A stretch of DNA of 38,234 bases, from the NCBI GenBank assembly GCA_018671895.1, contig JABHGV010000020.1, positions 1 through 38,234 on the forward strand, read 5' to 3'. Source of the stretch: Rhodospirillaceae bacterium (GTDB taxonomy: Bacteria > Pseudomonadota > Alphaproteobacteria > Rhodospirillales > JABHCV01). A program made the position numbers and the translations under genes. The first letter of the stretch is position 1. Each line of letters starts with the position of its first letter. The notes beneath the pieces were generated by a model. That model saw only the letters and a program-made list of their open reading frames with translations, searched no databases and was not told the origin of the DNA. Below, piece after piece: positions 19,263 to 26,126 of this stretch.

Positions 19263-19873
19263 GAAACCTGGCGGCGAAAAACGACGGAAAGATTGTTGCT
19301 CGGCATGGCATGGGTGCCTTCCAGCACCAGCCCATGCATGGCGGCCTCTTTCGCAACCGCTTCCAGGGTGCGCAGTCCCCATTCGGGATTGCGCCGTCGC
19401 AAATCTTCATCAAACGCCAGATTGCCTGCGGCCGTCGGCGTTCCTTCGACCAGATACGGGCCGTACAGGTATAAAACTCCGCCGGTATCCAAGATCCTTG
19501 CTGCCCCGGCCAGCAATCCTTTAGTCGTCTGCCACGGAGAGATATGAACCATATTGATGCACACGATGGCATCGGCCGCGGCAATCGGCCACTCCGTCTG
19601 TTCGACATCAAGCTGAATGGCCGGGCGCATTCGCCCTGTCGCCGCCCAATTGGCCCAGGCGTTGATTGAATCCGCCGCGCCGTCCGCCAATGTGACTTCG
19701 CTGGGCTGCCAGTCGACCCCGCCTAAGTGCTTCACGCACCAGGCCGCATGTCCGCCACTTCCCGACGCTATTTCCAGCACCAGCCCGGAAGACGGCAGCA
19801 CCTGCTTCAGGACCCGAAGAATGGGTTCGCGGTTGCGCATCATGGCGGGTGGCTGTCGGCGAGCGTCGGTCAT
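19259..19873 (-). CDS. DUF938 (UPF0585) SAM-dependent methyltransferase
   Basis: 204 aa from the ATG at 19873; the open frame extends further upstream but the family begins near the N-terminal RQPPAMMRNREPILRVL segment. A class I methyltransferase fold is evident: VLEIASGSGGHAAWCVKHL (motif I), then VDWQPSE, a DVEQTEWP strand and IVCINMVHISPW, followed by LYGPYLVEGTPTAAGNLAFDEDLR, which is characteristic of DUF938. The substrate is unknown. It is convergent with terC and divergent from the TerB-like gene. Confidence 0.85.
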   Translation of the reverse strand: MTDARRQPPAMMRNREPILRVLKQVLPSSGLVLEIASGSGGHAAWCVKHLGGVDWQPSEVTLADGAADSINAWANWAATGRMRPAIQLDVEQTEWPIAAADAIVCINMVHISPWQTTKGLLAGAARILDTGGVLYLYGPYLVEGTPTAAGNLAFDEDLRRRNPEWGLRTLEAVAKEAAMHGLVLEGTHAMPSNNLSVVFRRQVS

Positions 19874-19958
19874 ACCAAGTGAGTTAATACCCGACGCAGG
19901 TGCAAGCAAGGAAAATGCCTGTTTATGACCTGTTGCCAACTGTGTTAGTCAGAACGTC

Positions 19959-20432
19959 ATGATGAAACGATTGAAAGCGCTGCTTGCCGGCGGAGCCGCC
20001 GCCAGCAATGAAACCGACGCCGCCGAGAAGCTGCGTCTCGCCACTGCCGCCCTGTTGATGGAGGCCGCCTGCATGGACGGTCACATTGACGATGCCGAGA
20101 CCGGGACGGTCATCGCCCTGCTGACAAATCATTTCGAGCTGTCGGTCGAGGAAGCAACAGAGCTTGCCGAAGCCGGACGCCAAACCGTATCGGAGTCAAA
20201 CGAGCTCTACGGATTCACCCGCACCATCAAGGATAACTTCGACCACAACCAACGGATTCAGATGATTGAGATGCTATGGCGGGTGGTTTATGCCGACGGC
20301 CAACTGCATGATTATGAAGCTAATCTTCTACGTCGCGTTACCGGCCTGATTTACGTGTCCGACCGTGACAGCGGCTCTGCCCGAAAAAGGGTGCTCGAAC
20401 AACTTGACTTGAGCCCGTCGAACGTTCCATAA
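19959..20432 (+). CDS. TerB-like tellurite-resistance-family protein
   Basis: 157 aa, all-helical. The core [29 protein letters not shown] and the second repeat [23 protein letters not shown] show the acidic DG.ID..E pattern of TerB/COG4103 proteins, in which conserved acidic residues can bind divalent metal. Role uncertain; family members are associated with membrane metal or stress complexes. Two adjacent ATGs (19959, 19962) are possible starts and no strong ribosome binding site is visible. It lies 697 nt downstream of terC with an opposing gene between, so they are not one operon although the families are functionally linked elsewhere. Confidence 0.8.
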   Translation: MMKRLKALLAGGAAASNETDAAEKLRLATAALLMEAACMDGHIDDAETGTVIALLTNHFELSVEEATELAEAGRQTVSESNELYGFTRTIKDNFDHNQRIQMIEMLWRVVYADGQLHDYEANLLRRVTGLIYVSDRDSGSARKRVLEQLDLSPSNVP

Positions 20433-20476
20433 ACCCTCTTTCCAATGCTCTTAAGCGTACATACGCGGAGATATTT

Positions 20477-20812
20477 ATGACTTACCTTGTCATCGAAAAC
20501 TGTATCAAGTGCAAATATCAGGATTGCGTCGAGGTGTGCCCCGTCGACTGTTTTTATGAGGGTGAAAACATGCTCGTCATTCATCCCGATGAATGCATCG
20601 ACTGTGGTGTCTGTGAACCGGAATGCCCGGCCGAGGCCATTATCCCCGATACCGAGCCCGATACCGACAAATGGCTGAGCCTGAATACCGAGTATGCGGC
20701 CAAATGGCCGAACATCACGCGCAAGAAAGACAGCCCGGCCGACGCCAAGGATTGGGATGGCAAGCCCAATAAATTGGAGCAACTGAGCCCGAATCCCGGT
20801 CAAGGCGACTAA
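20477..20812 (+). CDS. fdxA: Seven-iron ferredoxin FdxA
   Basis: Small electron carrier with one [3Fe-4S] and one [4Fe-4S] cluster. Cysteines are at 9, 12, 17, 21, 25, 40, 43, 46 and 50; the C-x7-C-x3-C set (9, 17, 21) with Cys50 and the [12 protein letters not shown] set with Cys25 give the seven-iron pattern. The C-terminal extension ([19 protein letters not shown]) is typical of the alphaproteobacterial ferredoxin II type. 111 aa. A GGAG-like ribosome binding site precedes the ATG. It is followed by a clear terminator and then by carD, a conserved linkage in this class. Confidence 0.95.
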   Translation: MTYLVIENCIKCKYQDCVEVCPVDCFYEGENMLVIHPDECIDCGVCEPECPAEAIIPDTEPDTDKWLSLNTEYAAKWPNITRKKDSPADAKDWDGKPNKLEQLSPNPGQGD

Positions 20813-20823
20813 ACAGTGCCTTG

Positions 20824-20846
20824 AACACCCCCAAAGGGGTGTTTTT
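20824..20846 (+). terminator. Intrinsic terminator of fdxA
   Basis: An 8-bp stem (20824-20831 with 20836-20843) with a CAAA loop is followed by TTTTT (20842-20846). It begins 12 nt after the fdxA stop. Confidence 0.85.
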
Positions 20847-20859
20847 ACCCTTAAAAATG

Positions 20860-20868
20860 TGATATACT
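20860..20868 (+). promoter_or_regulatory. Candidate extended -10 promoter of carD
   Basis: TGATATACT provides an extended -10 (TGn plus TATACT). No good -35 is visible because the fdxA terminator occupies that position, which fits an extended -10 promoter. Predicted start is near 20875, giving a leader of about 80 nt before carD. Confidence 0.5.
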
Positions 20869-20876
20869 CCCGTATC

Positions 20877-20933
20877 CGGCCAAGGAAACGAGGTCGGTTT
20901 TTGTTGTCCGGGCACTAAAGTCCGGCTTTTTTT
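20877..20933 (+). terminator. Tandem terminator-like hairpins in the carD leader
   Basis: Two hairpins lie between the likely carD promoter and the carD start. The first pairs 20877-20882 with 20893-20898 (6 bp, one G-U) and is followed by TTTTTGTTG. The second pairs 20908-20913 with 20920-20925 (6 bp, one G-U) and is followed by T7 (20927-20933). They may attenuate carD or end a very short RNA; the stems are short, so read-through is likely. Confidence 0.4.
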
Positions 20934-20953
20934 ACGAAATAAGTGGAAGAAAC

Positions 20954-21703
20954 ATGGCTAAAGCGAAGAAAGATTTAATGTGCGGCCCGGGCGATTTCGT
21001 CGTCTATCCGACCCATGGTGTCGGCAAGGTCGTCGATATCGAAACCCGGGAAATTGCCGGACAAAAATTGCGCCTGTTTGTCGTTTCTTTCGACCACGAA
21101 CGGATGACGCTGCGCGTCCCGACCGCCAAGGCCGAAGTTGCCGGTCTGCGCCGGCTTTCCAGCCGCAAGGTCATGGAAACGGCACTGACGACCCTGAAGG
21201 GCCGGGCCCGGGTCAAACGCACCATGTGGAGCCGTCGCGCCCAGGAATATGAAGCCAAAATCAATTCCGGCGACCCGGTTCTGATTTCAGAAGTCGTGCG
21301 CGACCTGCACCGCAACACCGGCCAGCCCGACCAGTCGTTCAGTGAACGCCAGATTTACGAAAAAGCCATTGATCGCTTGGCCTGCGAAGTCGCCGCCGTC
21401 GACAAGTCCGACAAGGAAAAGGCGATGGTCAAACTGGAGACCTTGCTGAGCGCCGAAAAACCTGAAAAACCCGAGAAGACAGAACAATCTGAAGAGGTCG
21501 CCAAGCCTGAAGAAAAAGCGAAAGCCGAACCGAAGGTAATAGAAGAGAATAAGCCTGCGCAAAAGGCCACGAGCAAGGCTGCAAAGCCGAAAACGGCTGC
21601 GAAAAAGCCCGCGGCGAAAGCCAAGCCAGCCGCCAAACCTGCGAAAAAGGCTGTAAAAAAGCCGGCGACGGCAGCTAAGGCAAAGCCAAAAGCCAAGAAA
21701 TAA
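20954..21703 (+). CDS. CarD/CdnL-family RNA polymerase-binding regulator with long AKP-rich tail
   Basis: Residues 8-65 form the CarD N-terminal Tudor-like RNA polymerase interaction domain (GDFVVYPTHGVGKVVDIE, then LRLFVVSFDHERMTLRVP). Residues 66-165 are the helical DNA-binding part, including a conserved Trp in TMWSRRAQEYEAKINSGDP. CdnL proteins stabilise the open complex at many promoters, including rRNA promoters. Beyond about residue 166 comes an 83-residue low-complexity tail: first Glu/Lys/Pro-rich (167-200), then histone H1-like Ala-Lys-Pro (201-249). Core CdnL proteins are only about 165-170 aa, so the tail is an addition. Linked to fdxA as in many Alphaproteobacteria. Confidence 0.9.
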   Translation: MAKAKKDLMCGPGDFVVYPTHGVGKVVDIETREIAGQKLRLFVVSFDHERMTLRVPTAKAEVAGLRRLSSRKVMETALTTLKGRARVKRTMWSRRAQEYEAKINSGDPVLISEVVRDLHRNTGQPDQSFSERQIYEKAIDRLACEVAAVDKSDKEKAMVKLETLLSAEKPEKPEKTEQSEEVAKPEEKAKAEPKVIEENKPAQKATSKAAKPKTAAKKPAAKAKPAAKPAKKAVKKPATAAKAKPKAKK

Positions 21704-21709
21704 AGCCGA

Positions 21710-23206
21710 CTATTCGGCGACGATGCGAACTACGTCTCCTGGGTTGAGGGGAGTCGAGCGGCTTTTGCCGTTCAGCAACTCGAACCATTCCACGGCGAAT
21801 GTTTCTATCGGCATGCGGGCGCTGATGCTTTCCACCGTATCGCCCGGCTTTACCGTCCTTAAGCGAATTCGAAGCGGCTTGATTGCTTCCCTCTCGGCGC
21901 GTGTCATCTTACGAAAGCTATAGGTCGTGCGCCGCAAGTCCGTCGACATAGAAGCGGCCATTTTCGGCGGCGTCAGGAACAGCAACTGATAGGCGCGTTC
22001 GTTATCTTCGCGGATAACGACCAACCTGGCATCCCGGGACTGGCCGTTTTTTGTGACCCGGGTATTGCCAGTCGCCGCATCCATCCCGTTTACATCCAAA
22101 GTTTCGATGCCGCTGAACCGTGTCCCGTCAATGCGAATGGCGGCGAGGTATTTCGACACGTCCCCGGCCTTCAGGAAGGTGTCTGCATTGGCCATGGTGA
22201 AAATGATTTCCACACCATCGTTATTGCGCGCAAGAAGCTGGGTTGAACTGTTGAGCATGGTGAAACCGGACGGCACTTCAAACCGAATACCCAGGTCAGG
22301 GTGCTCGAACACCCGGCCCTTGCGGATGCCTTGCTTCGGGTCATCGCCGAACAGCAGACCATCGATCATGTCGTCATAGGCCCGCGCGCCCTGCTTGTTA
22401 CCACTGGCCTGAACCATAGCGACCTGTTGTTTGGCGGCAGTGATGCGTTCGGACGTCAATGGGTGGGTCGACATGATGCTGTGCTGTTCGCCCCCGTCGC
22501 GGCCTTCCATTGTCGCCATCAGGCGGGTATGGGCCTGAAGCTTATGAAAGAACCCGGTCATGGCATTGGTGTCGTAACCGGCACGCGCCAGATAGCGCAC
22601 CCCCAGCATGTCGGATTCCAGTTCCTGTTCACGGGAATAACTTTGCAGCGCCGCCTGCGCCCCGAAAGATGCCAGCGTCCCCGTTCCCGTTGGCGCACCG
22701 AGCGCGCTGCCGATAACGCCCAGCACCTGCAAGCCGATGTTAGTAGCCATGGTGGCGCTGTATCGCTGGGCCGTGTGGCGGGCCGTGACATGACCGATTT
22801 CATGGGCCAGGACACCCGCCATTTCGGCCTCGCTGGCAACCAGGGCCAACAGACCGCGCGTGATATACACATAACCGCCAGGCAGGGCGAAGGCGTTGAC
22901 TTTTTCGTCGTTTAGAACAGTGAAGGTGTAACTCAGGTCCGGCAGTTCGGCATATCGTGACAGCTTTGCCCCGACAATGGCGACGTACGCGCCCAGTTCG
23001 TCTTCGTCGTACACACCACCGAACTGCTTGACGATTTTGACATGCTCAAGCCGCCCGACTTCCTTTTCCTTCTCCGGCGACATAAACGCGGTGAAGCTCT
23101 GTTTTCCAGTCGCGGGATTGACCGTACACGCCCCCAGCACCCCCGGCAGGGAAAGCAGCACCATTGCAACAAGACAGCGTTTCAGGTTCGCTCGAAGACC
23201 CGTCAT
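21710..23206 (-). CDS. M48-family metalloprotease lipoprotein with LysM-like C-terminus
   Basis: 498 aa from the ATG at 23206, which overlaps the upstream nuclease stop (TGATG); a TTG directly before it is less likely. A lipoprotein signal peptide ends at the lipobox LPGVLGAC (Cys27). The zinc protease core has HEIGH (135-139) and the distal glutamate in the ELESD segment (Glu195), the M48 arrangement. GGYVYITRGLL before the HExxH is also typical. The C-terminal 55 residues (TVKPGDTVESISARM...LNPGDVVRIV) look like a LysM fold that could bind peptidoglycan. Likely a periplasmic, outer-membrane-anchored quality-control protease. Last gene of an OsmC-nuclease-protease operon. Confidence 0.9.
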   Translation of the reverse strand: MTGLRANLKRCLVAMVLLSLPGVLGACTVNPATGKQSFTAFMSPEKEKEVGRLEHVKIVKQFGGVYDEDELGAYVAIVGAKLSRYAELPDLSYTFTVLNDEKVNAFALPGGYVYITRGLLALVASEAEMAGVLAHEIGHVTARHTAQRYSATMATNIGLQVLGVIGSALGAPTGTGTLASFGAQAALQSYSREQELESDMLGVRYLARAGYDTNAMTGFFHKLQAHTRLMATMEGRDGGEQHSIMSTHPLTSERITAAKQQVAMVQASGNKQGARAYDDMIDGLLFGDDPKQGIRKGRVFEHPDLGIRFEVPSGFTMLNSSTQLLARNNDGVEIIFTMANADTFLKAGDVSKYLAAIRIDGTRFSGIETLDVNGMDAATGNTRVTKNGQSRDARLVVIREDNERAYQLLFLTPPKMAASMSTDLRRTTYSFRKMTRAEREAIKPLRIRLRTVKPGDTVESISARMPIETFAVEWFELLNGKSRSTPLNPGDVVRIVAE

Positions 23207-23997
23207 CAATCCAACACCTCTATCTGTTCCGGATGGCTGGCTTCAATCATAGGGCCGTTAAATTTTTTCAGCCAGCCACGAACGCGTATTCTCTTGTTTT
23301 TCAGAGCCAAAAGATCGAACCCCGATTTTTTAAACAGTTTCATCGCCCGCTTGTCGATGGAAACGGTGAAGTCTTCACGCCAGTCGGCACCGAAGTTCAG
23401 ATACGTGCGCCCCTTCACCGTCGCCGCATCAAGCACCACCCCCTCGACTAGGTAAAACCCGCCAATCAGGCCAGGAGTCTCGACAACGGGGCGAATCGCA
23501 TACGCCGTAAGTGCCCACATGCCCCGCCGGGCGGCCCGTGCGGCAGCCTCGGCTTTCAGCATTTCAGGGGCTAATGAACGATTGTCCGGAAAGCTGTAAA
23601 CCCGGGCCATGCCGTCATTCAACATTGTGCCCTGCACCCAGGTTTCACCATCCACATACAGGTGTGCCAAAAGTCTGCCGTAACGGTCCATGCGCCTGCC
23701 GCCGAAGCGCAGCTCGACCACATGGCCCAGTGTCAGTCTTTCCAGCGCCGCCTTTGCTTCGTCAGCAAGGGGCCATTTTTTAAAGCCGTCACGACCCAGC
23801 GGCAGCTTTGGTGCCTGGATGCCGACAAGACGCACCTGATTGGCGCCGAACACAGGCGTTCCCAGCATCACCGTGTCGCCATCGACAACCTGTACGACCC
23901 GCGCCACGCCGCCCACATCAAGCGCTGACGCGCCTGAGACAAGCGTCAGAAACAGAACGGCTGTGAGGAAACTAGACTTCAATGATTTCAAAATCAT
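23206..23997 (-). CDS. Secreted staphylococcal-nuclease-like (TNase) protein, altered active site
   Basis: 263 aa with a signal peptide (about 1-25, ending SALD). The SNase fold is recognised from VVQVVDGDTVML (Asp39, Asp41), VRLVGIQAPKLP (Arg56) and DRYGRLLAHLYVDG (Arg108). In staphylococcal nuclease the equivalent of QAPK is DTPE; here Gln61 replaces the calcium-ligand Asp40 and Lys64 replaces the catalytic Glu43, while both active-site arginines remain. It may thus be an inactive binding protein or use a different chemistry. A second, less conserved beta-rich region (residues 175-260, RIRVRGWLKKFNGPMIEASHPEQIE) looks OB-like. The start overlaps the end of the OsmC gene by 26 nt, indicating co-translation. 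Confidence 0.85.
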   Translation of the reverse strand: MILKSLKSSFLTAVLFLTLVSGASALDVGGVARVVQVVDGDTVMLGTPVFGANQVRLVGIQAPKLPLGRDGFKKWPLADEAKAALERLTLGHVVELRFGGRRMDRYGRLLAHLYVDGETWVQGTMLNDGMARVYSFPDNRSLAPEMLKAEAAARAARRGMWALTAYAIRPVVETPGLIGGFYLVEGVVLDAATVKGRTYLNFGADWREDFTVSIDKRAMKLFKKSGFDLLALKNKRIRVRGWLKKFNGPMIEASHPEQIEVLD

Positions 23998-24388
23998 GGG
24001 TGATATCGGCCGTCTTGCCGATCATGACCGAGGCTGAACAATATTTTCCCACCGACAATTCAATGGCGCGCTCGACCGCAGTCGGTTTCAGGCCGCCGCC
24101 CTTGACGATGTAATGGACATGAAGCTTGGTCATCACCTTCGGGGTCTCGTCTGCCCGCTGGGCCGTCAACTCGACAGTGCAATCAACGACATCGGCGCGA
24201 CCCTTTTTCAGAATATCGATGACATCGATGGAGCTGCATCCTCCCATTCCCAGCAACAACATTTCCATCGGGCGGATGCCCAGGTCTTTTCCGCCCACAG
24301 CAAGAGAGCCATCCATGACGACACTGTGGCCGCTGCCCGAACTGCCGACGAACATCATACCGTCGACCCACTTGACCGTTGCTTCCAT
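23972..24388 (-). CDS. OsmC/Ohr-family protein
   Basis: 138 aa from the ATG at 24388, chosen because GGGAG lies about 6 nt upstream; the open frame extends 20 residues further without family similarity. The OsmC fold is indicated by PMEMLLLGMGGCSSIDVIDILKKGR, with the reactive Cys in GGCSSID, and the second Cys in VGKYCSASVM. Such proteins reduce organic hydroperoxides by a two-cysteine mechanism; this one resembles the YhfA-like branch, whose substrate is less clear. First gene of the operon with the nuclease-like and M48 genes; divergent from the proline iminopeptidase. Confidence 0.88.
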   Translation of the reverse strand: MEATVKWVDGMMFVGSSGSGHSVVMDGSLAVGGKDLGIRPMEMLLLGMGGCSSIDVIDILKKGRADVVDCTVELTAQRADETPKVMTKLHVHYIVKGGGLKPTAVERAIELSVGKYCSASVMIGKTADITHDFEIIEV

Positions 24389-24464
24389 GTCTGTGCTCCC
24401 AAGAATATCGTGACTGTAATTTTTACCACCGAGGGCGGGCCCATGCACTTATAATGTCAGGGTT

Positions 24465-25430
24465 ATGGACGCCACACACACGCCTTCGGACCTGTACCCT
24501 GCCAGCAACTCCTTTGCCAGCGGCATGCTGGATGTCGGTGACGGCCACAAAATTTACTGGGAACAGTCCGGCAACCCCGAAGGTCCGGCAGTCGTGTTCC
24601 TGCACGGTGGGCCGGGGGCAGGGTGTTGGTCTCATCACCGACGCTATTTCGACCCTGAGCACTATCACGCCATCCTGTTCGATCAACGTGGCTGTGGCAA
24701 CAGTACGCCGCACGGCAGAATCGAAAACAACACCACCGATCATCTAATCGCAGATATGGAACAACTGCGGGAGCATCTGGGCGTCGATGAATGGTTTTTA
24801 TTTGGCGGGTCCTGGGGTTCGACGTTGGCGTTAGCTTACGGCGTTCATCATCCAGACCGCTGCTTAGGATTCGTTCTGCGCGGTATTTTTCTGGGGACGC
24901 CTGATGAACTGGACTGGTTTATGTTTGGTATCGCCACCGTGTTTCCCGAAGCCCACCGCACATTCACCGGTTTCCTGCCCGAAGACGAGCGCGACGACCT
25001 GTTTAATGCCTACTATCGCCGACTGATGGACCCGGATGAAGCTGTTCACCTGCCCGCCGCAGGTGCATGGACCCGTTACGAGACGTCGTGTTCGGTTTTC
25101 AAGCCCGACCCGCCCGCCCCGCCCGGAAAAGGCACCCCTCATTCCATGGCCATGGCCCGGCTGGAGGCTCATTATTTCAAGCACGACATGTTCCTGGGCA
25201 ACACCGACATTATCGGCAACCTGCATCGGTTGGCCGACAAGCCGACGGTGGTCGTTCAAGGGCGCTACGACATGATTTGTCCCATTCGCACTGCCGACAG
25301 GCTGGTCCGCGCCTGGCCCAGTGAGGCCGACATCCGCTACTACATCATCGATGACGCCGGTCATGCGGCCAACGAACCAGGGATTCAGGCCATGCTTGTA
25401 AATGCCATGAACGATTTCAGAAGCCTTTAA
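24465..25430 (+). CDS. pip: Proline iminopeptidase
   Basis: Alpha/beta-hydrolase (S33) that removes N-terminal proline from peptides; cytosolic. 321 aa. The oxyanion motif HGGPGAGC (47-54), the nucleophile elbow GGSWGS with Ser116, Asp269 in VVQGRYDMICP and His300 in DDAGHAANEP form the catalytic set, and FDQRGCGNSTPH is family-specific. The start ATG (24465) begins 76 nt from the divergent OsmC start. Intact and typical. Confidence 0.95.
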   Translation: MDATHTPSDLYPASNSFASGMLDVGDGHKIYWEQSGNPEGPAVVFLHGGPGAGCWSHHRRYFDPEHYHAILFDQRGCGNSTPHGRIENNTTDHLIADMEQLREHLGVDEWFLFGGSWGSTLALAYGVHHPDRCLGFVLRGIFLGTPDELDWFMFGIATVFPEAHRTFTGFLPEDERDDLFNAYYRRLMDPDEAVHLPAAGAWTRYETSCSVFKPDPPAPPGKGTPHSMAMARLEAHYFKHDMFLGNTDIIGNLHRLADKPTVVVQGRYDMICPIRTADRLVRAWPSEADIRYYIIDDAGHAANEPGIQAMLVNAMNDFRSL

Positions 25431-25499
25431 ATTTTTGAAGGCTTGCCCTAGAATGCCGCCAACACCAAACACCATATAACGATACCAGGGAACACGCCG

Positions 25500-26021
25500 T
25501 TGTCGATGATCACCAGAACATTACTCGCTGTCAGCATTTTCGCCGTAACGGCGTTTGTCGCTATTGATGATGCGCGGGCCGATGATCCGTCATTCATTGC
25601 CGTCGGTGCTGGCGCATATGACTGGAACCGGCAAAAGGAAGAAGGCGCGGAATTCAGGCTGGAATATCGCTCAGGTGATAAATACTGGGAGCTAAAGCCG
25701 ATGCTCGCGCTGGCCGGAACATCCACCGGTCAAGGTTTTATCGGGGCCGGTGTGTTGATGGATATTTATTTCGGTCGTCGCTTTGTCGTTACCCCCAGTT
25801 TTGCGCCGCACTTGTATTTCGGCGGCAACGACGATCTGGACCTGGATTATCCGCTGGAATTCCGGTCACAACTGGAAGCCGCCTATCGCTTCGATGATCG
25901 CTCTCGCATAGGCATCGCTGTGTCGCATTATTCCAACGCCAGCCTGGGCGACACCAATCCGGGCACCGAATCGGCGATGCTGTATTACGCCGTTCCCATC
26001 GACAAAATTTTCGGCAACTGA
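25500..26021 (+). CDS. PagL-like lipid A 3-O-deacylase (acyloxyacyl hydrolase family)
   Basis: 173 aa (TTG start at 25500 with AGGGA 8 nt upstream; ATG at 25506 is the alternative and gives the same signal peptide, cleaved near ARADD). Alternating hydrophobic/polar strands fit an eight-stranded outer-membrane barrel. The last strand has HYSNASLGDTNPGTES: His143, Ser145 and Glu157 reproduce the His-x-Ser and Ser-x11-Glu spacing of the PagL triad, followed by an aromatic-ended strand. PagL removes an acyl chain from lipid A and so remodels the outer leaflet. Stop lies 14 nt before the tRNA. Confidence 0.85.
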   Translation: MSMITRTLLAVSIFAVTAFVAIDDARADDPSFIAVGAGAYDWNRQKEEGAEFRLEYRSGDKYWELKPMLALAGTSTGQGFIGAGVLMDIYFGRRFVVTPSFAPHLYFGGNDDLDLDYPLEFRSQLEAAYRFDDRSRIGIAVSHYSNASLGDTNPGTESAMLYYAVPIDKIFGN

Positions 26022-26035
26022 TACCTAGCTCCTAG

Positions 26036-26112
26036 GCGCCCGTAGCTCAGTCGGATAGAGCACCAGATTCCTAATCTGGGGGTCACAGGTTCGAATCCTG
26101 TCGGGCGCACCA
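26036..26112 (+). tRNA. tRNA-Arg (anticodon CCT)
   Basis: 77 nt including an encoded CCA end (26110-26112). The acceptor stem GCGCCCG (26036-26042) pairs perfectly with CGGGCGC (26102-26108). The D-arm has GCTCAG...TCGGATAGAGC, the anticodon loop TTCCTAA gives CCT at 26070-26072 (reads AGG), and the T-arm has GGTTCGAATCC. Tail-to-tail with pgi. No flanking direct repeat or integrase is seen. Confidence 0.97.
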
Positions 26113-26126
26113 TTTCATTAGGCGAT

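Noticed and set aside
25421-25447. AAGCCTT/AAGGCTT inverted repeat around the pip stop codon
   Set aside because: AT-rich stem without a following T run; weak as a terminator.
26024-26036. Palindrome CCTAG-CTC-CTAGG directly before tRNA-Arg
   Set aside because: Short enough to occur by chance; no matching copy downstream of the tRNA and no integrase, so not called as an attachment site.
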